Shown piece by piece: positions 44,381-54,371 of a stretch of 64,000 nt of DNA (positions are counted from its first letter, which is position 1; the number at the start of each line of letters is the position of its first letter). The notes below the pieces were generated by a model that saw only the letters and a program-made list of their open reading frames with translations, did no database searches and was not told where the DNA came from. The stretch is from Dolichospermum compactum NIES-806. GTDB lineage: Bacteria > Cyanobacteriota > Cyanobacteriia > Cyanobacteriales > Nostocaceae. The stretch covers positions 399,102-463,101 of the forward strand of contig NZ_AP018316.1 of the NCBI RefSeq assembly GCF_002368115.1, given 5' to 3'. A program made the translations under genes and the position numbers.

Positions 44381-45007
44381 TTATCTGCCAGCCTTTAAAA
44401 CTTGTTCTGCTGTCAGTTTGAAATTTGGGAATGTCGGCGAAGTAATAGGTTGATTGCCTCGAATCTGCTGAATTTCATACTCTCCTTTGACTAAGGTACA
44501 AATGGAAAGGGTAGGTTGTTTCGGTTTCCCAATATGTCGAGTCCCACCTAGACCCGCATAATCCGCAATCCAATATTCAGGAATACCTAAAATTGCGTAG
44601 TCTTCAACTTTACGCGCATAATCGTTTTGCCAGTTGCTATTAACTACTTCCATCACAAATTTAATCGAACTGCCCAGCGAGAGGATTGATTGGTCATCCC
44701 AAAGTAGTTCTTTTGTAAGTTCATTGCGGTCAACAACCATAACATCAGGTCGAAATGCTGTCATACCCAAGTTAGAAGGACGTAGCAATCCTCGCTGAAG
44801 GACAAACCAATTTAAACCTATTGCATCAATTTGGGCGCAAATTTTTGTGGTGGTAAAAGCTGAAACTTCTTCATGGTAGCCTGTTGGTTCCAAATCAAAC
44901 ACCTCTCCATCAATCAGTTCGTAGCGGTTACTGTCACCATAACGGATGATAAAATCGCCAAAACTTAGTAACTGCTGTTGTATTGGTATTTCGGTTGCAA
45001 TGGTCAT
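44381..45007 (-). CDS. Uma2 family protein (DUF820)
   Basis: 208 residues; PD-(D/E)XK-like core with FVMEVVNSNWQNDYARKVED and YAILGIPEYWIAD. This family is greatly expanded in cyanobacteria, often near mobile elements, and its function is unknown. Intact. Confidence 0.88.
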   Translation of the reverse strand: MTIATEIPIQQQLLSFGDFIIRYGDSNRYELIDGEVFDLEPTGYHEEVSAFTTTKICAQIDAIGLNWFVLQRGLLRPSNLGMTAFRPDVMVVDRNELTKELLWDDQSILSLGSSIKFVMEVVNSNWQNDYARKVEDYAILGIPEYWIADYAGLGGTRHIGKPKQPTLSICTLVKGEYEIQQIRGNQPITSPTFPNFKLTAEQVLKAGR

Positions 45008-45082
45008 AGGTCAACTTAGCCGCATTAATATCATCACTCTAGCATTTTCGCTAAATCCATCCTTCGCCGTTTTTTCAAATTC

Positions 45083-45436
45083 TCACACTGCTTTCGCTAG
45101 TGGCATGAATATTTCAACCGCTTCAAACTGTACAGATATTTTATCTTCTTTTGTCCGTTCAATTAATCCGAGTTCTTCCAGGCGATTTACGTCTGTGTGT
45201 ACGTTTGAATAGTTTCTTTCGGCTGTTTTTGCCAGCGCGTAAATACTGCATGGACCAGTTCTGCTTAAGGTATCAAGTAAATCAAGTCGAGCAGGCGTTA
45301 GTTCGCTAAAAAGTGATTTTGCAGATTCAAATGAAAGTCTAAAATTTACTGGCTTTCCAATTTCGGAGTCCTAAATTTGTTGACGAGCGGCTCGGATTGC
45401 AGAACCACCCTTGGCTACTTCAATAATTACTTTCAT
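45083..45436 (-). pseudogene. TumA-like HTH antitoxin with in-frame TAG
   Basis: From ATG 45436: MKVIIEVAKGGSAIRAARQQ-I, then TAG at 45371-45373, then the same frame continues DSEIGKPVNFRLSFESAKSL, ARLDLLDTLSRTGPCSIYAL, NYSNVHTDVNRLEELGLIER. The second part is a winged-helix MarR-like domain. Its ATG overlaps the toxin stop (ATGA). Reinitiation, suppression or plain decay are the options. Confidence 0.7.
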
Positions 45437-45726
45437 GATTCACTCCAGGTTTCAATGTCTTTCTCAACATCGTCAAGCAATTTATCAATGCTTGTGAAGT
45501 TGTAATCTATTTCGTGTGAGTTTATATGTTTATGATCTCCTTTTCCGCGTTCGTTCTCATATCTAATTCTACATTTTCCATTCTGCCCGTAAAATAATCT
45601 GTATTTGTATTTATATGTGCTTGGTGGTGTTGGCTCTGGTAATTCCCATATAACAACCTCGACGATTGATCCGTCGTCATGAAATTCTTTTGCTTTGGCG
45701 ATTAGAGTGGCCTTCATATATTGCAT
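45433..45726 (-). CDS. TumE-like toxin (DUF6516)
   Basis: 97 residues (or 94 from a second ATG): MKATLIAKAKEFHDDGSIVE, VVIWELPEPTPPSTYKYKYR, CRIRYENERGKGDHKH. The GKCRIRYENERGKGDHKH segment is the family hallmark. Coupled with the HTH gene downstream. Assigned by sequence pattern, activity not known from the sequence. Confidence 0.75.
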   Translation of the reverse strand: MQYMKATLIAKAKEFHDDGSIVEVVIWELPEPTPPSTYKYKYRLFYGQNGKCRIRYENERGKGDHKHINSHEIDYNFTSIDKLLDDVEKDIETWSES

Positions 45727-46040
45727 TGTAGCAATATATTTAAAGTCTGTCGAGTAGCAATATTATGGGACGAAGGATGGGCAAGCGATACCCTCGGTGA
45801 GCGCTTGCGCTATCGCCCTCAACTCAAAACCAAATTATCACAATATTATCCAGTTTAATGATTTGTTATACTTGAGAAGGTAATAACTTGCGTTTTTGCA
45901 TCCATATATACCCTTTAAGCAAAAGCTCAATTTATGCCCTTGCGGAGTATATACAGCGATCGCTTGCGTTGCGAAGCACATCACCAATTACCTTTGCGAA
46001 GTTAACAAAATAATGAATTAACCTTAACGGAGAGATCGCG
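45727..46040. other. Gap with dispersed-repeat fragments
   Basis: About 314 bp with GCGATCGCTTGCGTTGCGAA and GGTGAGCGCTTGCGCTATCG motifs of the small dispersed repeat type. No gene. Confidence 0.5.
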
Positions 46041-46389
46041 CTATAATTTTTCCCATTCATCTCGGCTAATATGAGCTTGTTTTAGTATTTTGCTCAATAA
46101 ACCTATGCTAATGTCCGCCTCATGAGGATTAGGAATCGTGAGTTTGAGTTCTCCCTTAACTAAGTTAGGACTTACGCAAGTGTCACACCAAAAATCTGTT
46201 GTAGGGTGCGTCAGACTGCATAAATCCTGCAAATAAACAGATTGTTGATATTTGACGCACCCTACCAATGTGCCAGTTGCGTAAGTCCTGTAAGTATTGA
46301 TGTTTACCACCTGAATAAGGACCTTCAAAGCCTGCTTCTTTAAGAAAAATAACCAGTTCCCGCCATTTTATGGCTTTCCAAGTAGGCAT
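46041..46389 (-). pseudogene. hicA: HicA toxin split by a MITE
   Basis: Starts MPTWKAIKWRELVIFLKEAG and GPYSGGKHQY (catalytic His in GGKH), then the 126-bp element 46165-46290, then LVKGELKLTIPNPHEADISI, LLSKILKQAHISRDEWEKL. Removing the element and one TAAG joins HQY to LVKGEL in frame, giving a normal HicA of about 75 residues. HicA is an mRNA interferase; here inactive. Confidence 0.9.
46165..46290. mobile_element. 126-bp MITE, GGACTTACGCA family, in hicA
   Basis: Ends TTAGGACTTACGCAAG and CAGGACTTACGCAAC (reverse complement), flanked by TAAG (46161-46164 and 46291-46294). Inner inverted pair GTAGGGTGCGTCAGA / TGACGCACCCTAC as in 31752-31954. Confidence 0.9.
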
Positions 46390-46631
46390 CAGGCAACCTC
46401 TTGTAGTGAATTTAAGCCCACACCATCAAGCACGGGGAATTGATGACCCAAACGGATTCCCAAGATAACCCAGCCTTCTAAAGCATCTTGCAAGTTCTCT
46501 CGACAGGATTCCAGGCTGTTGGCTTGACTCCAAACACCTTCACAATCAGGAATTTCCCCGTAAAAAGTACCGTCTTCTAGCAACTCATAGGTCGCCTTTT
46601 GCATGGCTTTGGCAATGTATTCAGTTATCAT
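46389..46631 (-). CDS. hicB: HicB-family antitoxin
   Basis: 80 residues; partial RNase-H-like fold with GTFYGEIPDCEGVWSQANSL and CRENLQDALEGWVILGIRLG. It overlaps the hicA start (TGATG). It remains intact although its toxin is disrupted. Confidence 0.88.
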   Translation of the reverse strand: MITEYIAKAMQKATYELLEDGTFYGEIPDCEGVWSQANSLESCRENLQDALEGWVILGIRLGHQFPVLDGVGLNSLQEVA

Positions 46632-46733
46632 TACTGTTTGCTCAAACTAATTCCAACTACCTTAATAATATCATACAAATTTTCTGTTGATATTATAAAG
46701 ATTGTCTAAAATTATGCCTTAACATTTGCAGAT

Positions 46734-47475
46734 ATGCCTCTAAGTTGGAATGAAATTAAGCAAAGGGCGATCGCCTTTTCTAAGGAATGGGAAAATGAGA
46801 CTTCGGAGAAGTCAGAGTCGCAATCCTTCTGGAATGACTTTTTTAATGTGTTTGGCATTTCACGGCGAAGAGTAGCTAGTTTTGAGAAACCAATCAAAAA
46901 GGCGGATAATAAACAAGGCTTTATCGATCTTTTGTGGAAAGGAATGATTTTGGTGGAGCATAAGTCTAGGAGCAAGGACTTAGATAAGGCTACACAACAA
47001 GCTAAAGATTATTTTCCAAATTTAAAGGAGCATGAGTTACCGAAATATATTTTAGTTTCGGATTTCCAAAAATTTAGGCTTTATGATTTAGATACGAACG
47101 AAACCAAAGAGTTTGAGCTAAAGGATTTTGTAAATCATGTGCATCTATTCGGCTTTATGGCGGGATATGAAAAACGGGTTTATAAGGATGAAGATCCTGT
47201 CAATATTGCGGCGGCGGAATTGATGGGGGATCTGCATGATCGCCTCAAAGAAATTGGTTACATAGGGCATGATCTAGAAGTATATCTAGTGCGGCTATTG
47301 TTCTGTATGTTTGCTGATGATAGCCCTAGATAAAGCCGTAGACCTCTGCTATTGTCCCCAACCCTTCGTTAGCGAACTAAATCGCATTGAGTATTTATTT
47401 AGCCTCTATGAAGCCCTAAGTGCGCCATTGCTGAAAGTTGAGAAGAAAAAGCGAAGCAAGAAAAAAGATAGTTAA
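46734..47475 (+). pseudogene. MmeI-like DNA methylase/RM gene with internal deletion
   Basis: Codons 1-198 (MPLSWNEIKQRAIAFSKEWE, GFIDLLWKGMILVEHKSRSK) are the nuclease-type N-terminus of large class I methylases of the MmeI kind; E-x-K in VEHKSR may be catalytic. The frame ends at 47333, and in another frame from 47329 comes DKAVDLCYCPQPFVSELNRI then EYLFSLYEALSAPLLKVEKK, the extreme C-terminus. Some 650 codons including the methylase core are missing. Confidence 0.8.
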
Positions 47476-47522
47476 TAAATTAGATGATGTGGCGATCGCT
47501 ATTCCTGGGAGTCGTGATTATT

Positions 47523-47552
47523 AGGCGATAGCGAAGCCCGAACTAGGAATCG
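47523..47552. repeat. Small dispersed repeat
   Basis: GGCGATAGCGAAGCCCGAAC TAGGAATCGC; same family as 27343 and 28103. Confidence 0.7.
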
Positions 47553-47667
47553 CTTGTTGTGGGGATGAAATTGGATTTATATTTGGGTTAGTATTAAATA
47601 AAGAAATCACTCAGCCAGTCATGTAAACGAATCGCTTTGTCTAAAAATTAAAAGGACTTGAATAAAT

Positions 47668-48243
47668 ATGACAGTTATCTTAGAAAGAATCAAGGATAAA
47701 GTTTGGACTGATGAAGAGTTTATGGCTTTAGCTGATGATGGCAATCGTTACGAAATTGTAGATGGAGAGTTGGTAAACTTGGGCAATTCAGGCATGGAGC
47801 ATGGGAATATTGGCATATTCCTTGGTGGGCTAATCGAGATATTTGTAAGGCAGCATAATCTTGGCGTTACTTGCGACTCCAGTACAGCATTTAAGATGAA
47901 AGGAGATAATAAGCGATCGCCCGATATTTCTTTTGTTAGTAAAGAGCGATTGATTGGGCTAAAACGATTGCCTAAAGGCTTTTTTGATGGTGCGCCAGAT
48001 CTAGTTGTTGAGATTATCTCTCCAGGCAACACTTTTGATGAAATCCATAACAAGATTGAAGAATATTTTGAAAGTGGAACTAGACTGCTGTGGGTAATCC
48101 ATCCTGATGAAAGATATGTGCTGGTTTACCATAGTCCTCAGCCCGATCTCCTATTGCGAGGTAATGATATTTTAGATGGAGAAGATGTAATTTTAAACTT
48201 CAAGGTTGCAGTCAGCGAATTGTTTAGAACTTTGGCGTTCTAA
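47668..48243 (+). CDS. Uma2 family protein (DUF820)
   Basis: 191 residues; DLVVEIISPGNTFDEIHNKI, EEYFESGTRLLWVIHP contain the E-x-x-S-P and K/E core of the family. Second Uma2 gene in the window, not closely similar to the first. Intact. Confidence 0.88.
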   Translation: MTVILERIKDKVWTDEEFMALADDGNRYEIVDGELVNLGNSGMEHGNIGIFLGGLIEIFVRQHNLGVTCDSSTAFKMKGDNKRSPDISFVSKERLIGLKRLPKGFFDGAPDLVVEIISPGNTFDEIHNKIEEYFESGTRLLWVIHPDERYVLVYHSPQPDLLLRGNDILDGEDVILNFKVAVSELFRTLAF

Positions 48244-48258
48244 GGGAATTGATTAGTT

Positions 48259-48315
48259 AGCGATAGCGAACGCATTGCGTCCCGAAGGGAACTAGCGCGA
48301 CCTAGGAATCGCTAT
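48259..48315. repeat. Extended small dispersed repeat
   Basis: GCGATAGCGAACGCATTGCG ... CCTAGGAATCGCTATG with an inserted TCCCGAAGGGA stem; longest copy of the family. Confidence 0.7.
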
Positions 48316-48472
48316 GTTTAACAACCAAGAAAAGGGAAATGAGCGATCGCCACAGTCCGTCGCTAACTACTATACTCCAAAGATGAGCCATAATAAATGA
48401 AGCCAAAACTCTATGAACTACCAACTAGTGACATACTCCACACACTCCCTTATGCCTTGCCGCACGCTTGCG

Positions 48473-49320
48473 CTAACAGGTGAGTGTGGGCTTCTCAACG
48501 ACTCCTAATCCGGACATTGATTGAGCTTTAAGACCGTGTGTCCCACGGTTCTTGATGTTTATGGCTGCATTTAGATCCCTGCACAAACTCGTATGACATA
48601 CAGGACAATTGTGCATTCTTTGGGATAGCGGCTTTTTAACTTTGTGACCACAGCTAGAACATTCTTGGCTTGTGCCGTTTGGGTTTACAGCAATTACTTT
48701 CAGCCCAGTATTTTCGGCTTTGACTGTTAGTATTGAAATAAATTGTCCCCATCCAGCATCATTAATACTTTTTGCCAATCTTGTTTTAGCAAGTCCATAA
48801 AATCAATTAAACCTACATCAATACCAACAATATTATTAGCATTAAAATCAGGTTTAATCGTTGGAACTGTTTTGTCGTCAAGACTTAGAGTTACATAGTA
48901 CCCGTCTGCTTTTTTAGTGACAGACACAGTTTTAATTTCAAACCCATCTGGTATTTGACGGTGAACAATTACCTTTACATCTCCTATTTTTGACAGCGTA
49001 ATCTTATTGTTAACAAAGTGATGTCGCTTGAATTGAGGAAACGTAAATGTTTTGTATTGCCCTGCACCTTTAAATCTAGGTCTGCCAGATTTTTTGCCGT
49101 TACTATCCCCTTTCAACCATCTATCAAAAGCTAATTCAACTTTCTTGATGACTTCCTGTAGCACTTGAGAATGGATTTCTTTGTACCAAGGACGGTCTTT
49201 TTTAAGTTGAGTTAATGATGCTTTTTGACTGTAATAATTAGGTTGTTCTTTTAATTCTGGTAAATGACAAACAACAATGGAACATCTATCAATAGGAGAA
49301 CGGTTTTGTTCTATACTTAG
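48473..49320 (-). pseudogene. tnpB: IS605-type tnpB (OrfB) with deletion
   Basis: N-terminal part (from about 49320 down to 48778) reads LSIEQNRSPIDRCSIV, PRFKGAGQYKTFTFPQFKRH and NIVGIDVGLIDF (first RuvC Asp). Then a jump to DLLKQDWQKVL, and in another frame LAKSINDAGWGQFISILTVK, the zinc ribbon CSSCGHKVKKPLSQRMHNC and CRDLNAAINIKNRGTHG (last RuvC Asp). The middle with the Glu motif is deleted and the start is unclear. TnpB is an RNA-guided nuclease; this one is dead. Confidence 0.85.
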
Positions 49321-49736
49321 GGTTGTCTAGCCACAAAAAGTTGATGTGTTGTAATTTATATGATTTTGGCACTTATCCACGTAGAAGTTAGTTTTGACAC
49401 ATCGCCCGTAAAAAATTGCAAATTAATAAAATTAAGCTAATTTTAAATTATTTATTTCCCCAACCTTTAACAACAATGAGTCTTGTACTATTAAATTCCA
49501 GAGATATTTTACAAACTATAGTCGCCAACTATGCACTAGATGAGTTAAAGATGGAAATAACTGACAATTGACTCTCAAAAGAATCACTGCACCTGAAATT
49601 GATAAAATTCCCCCCTGTTGGGTAGTTTGTGTAAGGATACAATCACTGCTTAGGTGTGGTATTTCATCTTGACATTTCGCAAAAATTAACCCAACTTAAC
49701 TATTTAGCTGCATAGCTATTATTTTTTTTAATTTCC
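49321..49736. other. Leader of topA
   Basis: About 415 bp without a gene or recognised repeat; AT-rich close to topA, where its promoter is expected. Confidence 0.5.
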
Positions 49737-52379
49737 ATGTCAACTCTCGTTATCGTCGAATCTCCCACAAAAGCGCGTACCATTCGCAACTACCTACCAA
49801 ACGACTATGTGGTAGAAGCCTCAATGGGTCATGTCCGTGACCTTCCCCAGTCGGCTAGTGAAATTCCCGCAGCCGTCAAAGGGGAAAAATGGGCGCAGCT
49901 TGGAGTCAATGTAGAAGCCGACTTTGAACCGATTTATGTCGTTCCCAAAGACAAAAAGAAAATTGTCACTCAGCTTAAAGAAGCCCTCAAAGGTGTAACT
50001 GAACTGATTTTGGCCACAGACGAAGACCGGGAAGGGGAAAGCATTAGTTGGCATTTATACCAATTGCTTAAGCCGAAAGTGCCAACAAAGCGGATGGTAT
50101 TCCATGAAATTACCAAAGAAGCCATTCAAAAAGCTTTGAAAGACTGCCGCAATATTGATGAGCAGGTAGTTCGCGCTCAAGAAACCCGAAGAATTTTAGA
50201 CCGATTAGTAGGATATACCCTATCGCCGCTACTGTGGAAAAAAATTGCCTGGGGGTTATCCGCTGGACGAGTGCAATCTGTAGCAGTGCGCCTATTAGTG
50301 ATTAAAGAACGCCAACGTCGGGCTTTCCATGAAGGAAGATACTGGGATTTAAAAGCCAGTTTAGAACAAGAAGAAAGTCCATTTAGCGCAGTCCTAGTGA
50401 CTCTTGGCGGTACGAAAGTTGCCACAGGCAGCGATTTTGACTCGACAACGGGCAGAATTACCGCTGGTCGCAATGTCATTTTACTTAATGAAGAGCAAGC
50501 GGAATCTCTAAAAGCTCGTCTAGAAGGGAAAATCTGGACAGTGACGGATATGGAAGAACGTCCTGTCACTCGCAAACCAGCACCACCGTTCACAACTTCC
50601 ACACTGCAACAAGAATCTAACCGTAAGTTGCGTTTATCGGCACGGGATACAATGCGGGTGGCACAGAATTTGTATGAGCAAGGGTATATTACCTATATGC
50701 GGACAGATTCGGTACATTTATCCGACCAAGCGATTACCGCCGCCCGTGCTTGTGTAGAACAAAAATACGGGAAACAATATCTGAGTCCCCAACCTCGACA
50801 ATACACCACCAAATCTAAAGGCGCACAAGAAGCTCACGAAGCCATTCGTCCCGCTGGTAGCAGTTTCCGCACACCTCAAGAAACCGGGTTGGCTGGACGG
50901 GAATTTGCTCTTTATGATTTGATTTGGAAGCGTACCGTCGCCTCACAAATGGCCGACTCTCGGCAAACTCAAGTTACTGTGCAAATCCAAGTGGAAGACG
51001 CTGGTTTTCGTTCCTCTGGGAAGCGGATAGATTTTCCTGGCTACCTCCGCGCTTATGTGGAAGGTTCGGATGATCCTGAAGCCGCTTTAGAAGATCAAGA
51101 AGTTATTTTACCTGCGCTGAAAGTTGGTGATCATCCTCAATGTCATGAACTGGCGGCGGTAGACCATGAAACCCAACCTCCTGCCCGTTATACTGAAGCA
51201 ACTTTGGTGAAAACCTTAGAAAGTGAAGGCATTGGTCGTCCTAGTACCTATGCCAGCATTATTGGCACAATCATTGATAAAGATTATGCCCAATTGGTGA
51301 ATAATGCCCTAATTCCTACTTTCACGGCTTTTGCTGTCACTGATTTACTGGAAAAACATTTTCCAGATATTGTTGACCCTAGTTTTACTTCCAAAATGGA
51401 GCAAACCTTGGATGAAATTTCTACAGGTGAGGCTCAATGGCTTCCCTATTTAAAGAAATTTTATCTTGGTGAACAAGGTTTAGAAACTTTGGTCAGGGAA
51501 CGGGAAACCGAAATTGATGCCAGTAAAGCTAGAACTGTAGAATTAGAAAATTTAGATGCTAAAGTCCGTATTGGTAAATATGGTCCTTACATTGAAGTTA
51601 CCAATGGCGAGGAAGTAATTACTGCTTCTATTCCTAAAAACCTGACTCCGGCTGATCTTGACCCGAAACAGGTGGACATTCTCCTCAAACAAAAAATTGT
51701 GGGGCCTGACCAAGTTGGTCGTCACCCAGAAACCGGAGAACCTATTTATATCAAGATTGGTAGTTATGGACCTTATGTGCAGCTAGGCGATAAGACCGAG
51801 GAAAATCCTAAACCTAAACAAGCTTCTTTCCCCAAGGGTGTGACACCAGAAACACTCACTTTGGATATGGCTGTTGGTTTGTTATCTCTTCCCCGCGCTT
51901 TGGGAACTCACCCGGAAACTGGTGGCAAAGTCCAAACTAGTTTAGGAAGATTTGGCCCCTATGTTGTCCATGATCAAGGAAAAGAGGGAAAAGATTATCG
52001 TTCTCTCAAATCTACTGATAATGTCTTGACAATTTCTTTAGCTCGTGCTTTAGAATTATTGGCAGAGCCAAAAAAGGGTCGGGCTGCTGCTAAGAGTAAG
52101 TCAAAAGAAGCTTTACGGGAGTTGGGTACACATCCAAAAGATGATGCACCAGTTAATATCTATGATGGTCCTTATGGGCCTTACATTAAACATGGGAAAA
52201 CTAATGCCAGTATTCCTGAAGGTGAATCGGTGGAAAATATAACTTTGTCTACAGCTATTGAATTACTTTCAGCTAAAGCATCTACAAAATCTACACGGAA
52301 AACCACTAAATCTACTACTAAGTCAACTACTACTAAATCAACAAAGACGAGAGCGAAAAAGACAGACGCGGCAAGTTAG
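49737..52379 (+). CDS. topA: DNA topoisomerase I
   Basis: 880 residues. Toprim domain (STLVIVESPTKARTIRNYL, ATDEDREGESISWHLYQ), active Tyr in GYITYMRTDSVHLS near residue 321, and, in place of zinc fingers, several C-terminal repeat modules with GRFGPYV/GPYGPYIKHG. Ends in a Lys/Thr/Ser-rich tail. Relaxes negative supercoils. Intact, start ATG at 49737. Confidence 0.95.
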   Translation: MSTLVIVESPTKARTIRNYLPNDYVVEASMGHVRDLPQSASEIPAAVKGEKWAQLGVNVEADFEPIYVVPKDKKKIVTQLKEALKGVTELILATDEDREGESISWHLYQLLKPKVPTKRMVFHEITKEAIQKALKDCRNIDEQVVRAQETRRILDRLVGYTLSPLLWKKIAWGLSAGRVQSVAVRLLVIKERQRRAFHEGRYWDLKASLEQEESPFSAVLVTLGGTKVATGSDFDSTTGRITAGRNVILLNEEQAESLKARLEGKIWTVTDMEERPVTRKPAPPFTTSTLQQESNRKLRLSARDTMRVAQNLYEQGYITYMRTDSVHLSDQAITAARACVEQKYGKQYLSPQPRQYTTKSKGAQEAHEAIRPAGSSFRTPQETGLAGREFALYDLIWKRTVASQMADSRQTQVTVQIQVEDAGFRSSGKRIDFPGYLRAYVEGSDDPEAALEDQEVILPALKVGDHPQCHELAAVDHETQPPARYTEATLVKTLESEGIGRPSTYASIIGTIIDKDYAQLVNNALIPTFTAFAVTDLLEKHFPDIVDPSFTSKMEQTLDEISTGEAQWLPYLKKFYLGEQGLETLVRERETEIDASKARTVELENLDAKVRIGKYGPYIEVTNGEEVITASIPKNLTPADLDPKQVDILLKQKIVGPDQVGRHPETGEPIYIKIGSYGPYVQLGDKTEENPKPKQASFPKGVTPETLTLDMAVGLLSLPRALGTHPETGGKVQTSLGRFGPYVVHDQGKEGKDYRSLKSTDNVLTISLARALELLAEPKKGRAAAKSKSKEALRELGTHPKDDAPVNIYDGPYGPYIKHGKTNASIPEGESVENITLSTAIELLSAKASTKSTRKTTKSTTKSTTTKSTKTRAKKTDAAS

Positions 52380-52755
52380 GACAGGGTGCAGAGTGCAGGG
52401 AACAGGTAGCAGGGGAGAAATTTCATTCTCTATTCTTAATTTCTTCCTCCTGAACTCCTGAACTCCTGATAGCGCAGCGTGGCGTTAGCCATACTACTGA
52501 CTCCTTCTTCCTGACTCCGAACTTCTGAACTCCTGAACTCCTGACTCCCGAATTCATATCACTAATTACCCATTACTAATGATGAATGTGATAATCTAAT
52601 AAGTAAGGGAAAACACAAAATTAAAATTCTCTAGTAGGAAGTATCATACTTGTAGAAATGTGTCAACCCTGTCGAGGCTAGAAGTGCGATAATACGCCAG
52701 TTTGTGCGACCCGGTTAAATAAAATTGAGGTAGTATCTCAGGAGCGGTCAGTTTA
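52380..52755. repeat. Heptamer (CTCCTGA) repeats downstream of topA
   Basis: CTGAACTCCTGAACTCCTGA runs at 52450-52475 and 52520-52550 with a small dispersed-repeat fragment (GATAGCGCAGCGTGGCGTTA) between them; the last 200 bp hold the leader of the next small gene. Confidence 0.65.
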
Positions 52756-52896
52756 ATGGATTATATAGAAAAGGTGCTGGAAAAGCTGAAAGAATTAGCG
52801 CGGAAGTTAATTGATAGTCTGCTAGGTCCAGAGGCTGAACCGGAACCGGAACTGATTCCGATTCCTGTACATGAACGTTCTATGCGCCGTCGCTAA
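52756..52896 (+). CDS. Small conserved-looking protein, 46 residues
   Basis: MDYIEKVLEKLKELARKLID then SLLGPEAEPEPELIPIPVHE-RSMRRR. Amphipathic helix followed by an acidic Pro-Glu segment and a basic tail. It ends 19 bp before aroQ and may be cotranscribed. No family recognised, but the coding character is clear. Confidence 0.65.
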   Translation: MDYIEKVLEKLKELARKLIDSLLGPEAEPEPELIPIPVHERSMRRR

Positions 52897-52915
52897 AATT
52901 TTTGGGGTGTGAGAG

Positions 52916-53365
52916 TTGAATTTGCCAGCTTTAAGTATTCTTGTGCTGCATGGGCCAAACCTAAATTTGCTGGGACTTAGAGAACCGGGAATTTATGGTT
53001 CGTTAAGTCTACCAGAAATTAATCGCTTGTTAGAGTCTAAAGCAATGGAACTGCAAGCAGAAATATTGCCTATGCAGTCAAATCATGAAGGGGTTTTAAT
53101 AGATGCTATTCACGGGGCATTAGGAAAGCATCAGGGGATTGTGATTAATGCTGGGGCTTACACTCATACTAGTGTAGCTTTGAGAGATGCGATCGCTGCT
53201 GTTAATTTACCTACGGTGGAAGTACATCTGAGTAATATTTATCGTCGGGAAGATTTCCGTCATCATTCTTATATCGCACCAGTGGTAATTGGCCAAATCA
53301 GTGGCTTTGGCGCTCAAAGCTATTTGTTAGGTCTGGAAGCACTGGTGTATTATTTAAGGCAGTAA
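52916..53365 (+). CDS. aroQ: 3-dehydroquinate dehydratase, type II
   Basis: 149 residues from TTG 52916. Shikimate pathway step 3. Motifs HGPNLNLLGLREPGIYG (active Tyr), QSNHEGVLIDAI, NAGAYTHTSVALRDA, VHLSNIYRREDFRHHS (active His). Intact. Confidence 0.95.
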   Translation: MNLPALSILVLHGPNLNLLGLREPGIYGSLSLPEINRLLESKAMELQAEILPMQSNHEGVLIDAIHGALGKHQGIVINAGAYTHTSVALRDAIAAVNLPTVEVHLSNIYRREDFRHHSYIAPVVIGQISGFGAQSYLLGLEALVYYLRQ

Positions 53366-53400
53366 TAGGTGACAGGGAAGAGGGAAGAGGGAGTTATTTC

Positions 53401-53463
53401 AATTACCAATTACCAATTACCAATTACCAATTACCAATTACCAATTACCAATTACCAATTACC
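53401..53463. repeat. Nine perfect AATTACC heptamers
   Basis: Exactly nine tandem copies, 63 bp, between aroQ and the next gene. Same repeat type as at the gpsA start. Not a CRISPR: no spacers. Confidence 0.95.
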
Positions 53464-53474
53464 AGTTAAAAATT

Positions 53475-54371
53475 ATGCGTTATTCTCTGGTTAATCGGGT
53501 TAGGGGGACTTTTCTAGGAGCATTTTTAGGAGAGAGTTTATCTAACCCGGATTGTTTCAATCTGGGTAGGATTGCGGTTTTGGGGACGGAAAGTTTAATC
53601 AGTTTGGGTAAGTTGGATGTAGAAGACTGGTTAAAGCGTCAAGAAGCGGCAGATATTAAATTAGAAAAAAATATTAATTCTTGGGGACAAATGATTCTCG
53701 CTACATTGCCGATGGTGATGTTTTTTCATGAAAATCCTGTGAAAATGCGAGAAAATATTTTAGAGGTGCAAAAAATATGGAAGTGGCAAGATGAGCCGAT
53801 TGTGAGAGATGCTAGTTTAATCATAGGATATGCGATCGCTCAATCCCTGAATGAAAAACTTAATCCCCGCACATTAATTTCCGAAACAGTGAGTTTTTTA
53901 GATAAAACATCAACTTCCTTACCACAACAACTAATAAAAGTCAATGATTTATTAAAAAAGGGTGCAGGACTAGAAACAGCTAGTAGGGAATTAAGTAGTC
54001 CAGAACAATTAACTAGTAATATTGGTTTAGCTGTTTACTGCTTTCTGAGTACCCTAGAAGACTTTTCTCTAACTATATTAAGAGCTAATCAAAATCACGA
54101 TTTTGCCAGTCCAGATGTTACAGGTGCAATTGCTGGAGGATTATCAGGTGGATATAACAGTACGGTTGGTATACCTGTAAATTGGCAAATTTCCTCCTCC
54201 GTCACCAATTCCCCTACATGGGGGCTGGAGAATTTTGCCCAGATGTTAAAATTAGCCGATACAATGATGGCGGTGTGGTCTGGAGTTTATGATTTTAGTG
54301 ATGATTTTGGCGAAAGTGTAGAGACACGGTATACTGTTTTTGCGGCTCCGCTTATTATCCGTAGACGTTAA
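53475..54371 (+). CDS. ADP-ribosylglycohydrolase-like protein
   Basis: 298 residues. Start VRGTFLGAFLGESLSNPD and later DVTGAIAGGLSGGYNSTVGI with VNW follow the two ends of the ADP-ribosylglycohydrolase fold. Some metal-binding Asp residues of active enzymes are not seen (G-E-S-L instead of G-D-A-x), so it may be inactive or have another role. Lies between aroQ and the HD hydrolase on the same strand. Confidence 0.65.
   Translation: MRYSLVNRVRGTFLGAFLGESLSNPDCFNLGRIAVLGTESLISLGKLDVEDWLKRQEAADIKLEKNINSWGQMILATLPMVMFFHENPVKMRENILEVQKIWKWQDEPIVRDASLIIGYAIAQSLNEKLNPRTLISETVSFLDKTSTSLPQQLIKVNDLLKKGAGLETASRELSSPEQLTSNIGLAVYCFLSTLEDFSLTILRANQNHDFASPDVTGAIAGGLSGGYNSTVGIPVNWQISSSVTNSPTWGLENFAQMLKLADTMMAVWSGVYDFSDDFGESVETRYTVFAAPLIIRRR

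Noticed and set aside
48405..48475. Possible guide RNA at the tnpB end
   Set aside because: Region downstream of the tnpB remnant shows no clear structure or element boundary that I can identify without alignment.
53401..53463. Regular repeat array as a CRISPR
   Set aside because: Nine perfect heptamers with no spacers; a short tandem repeat.
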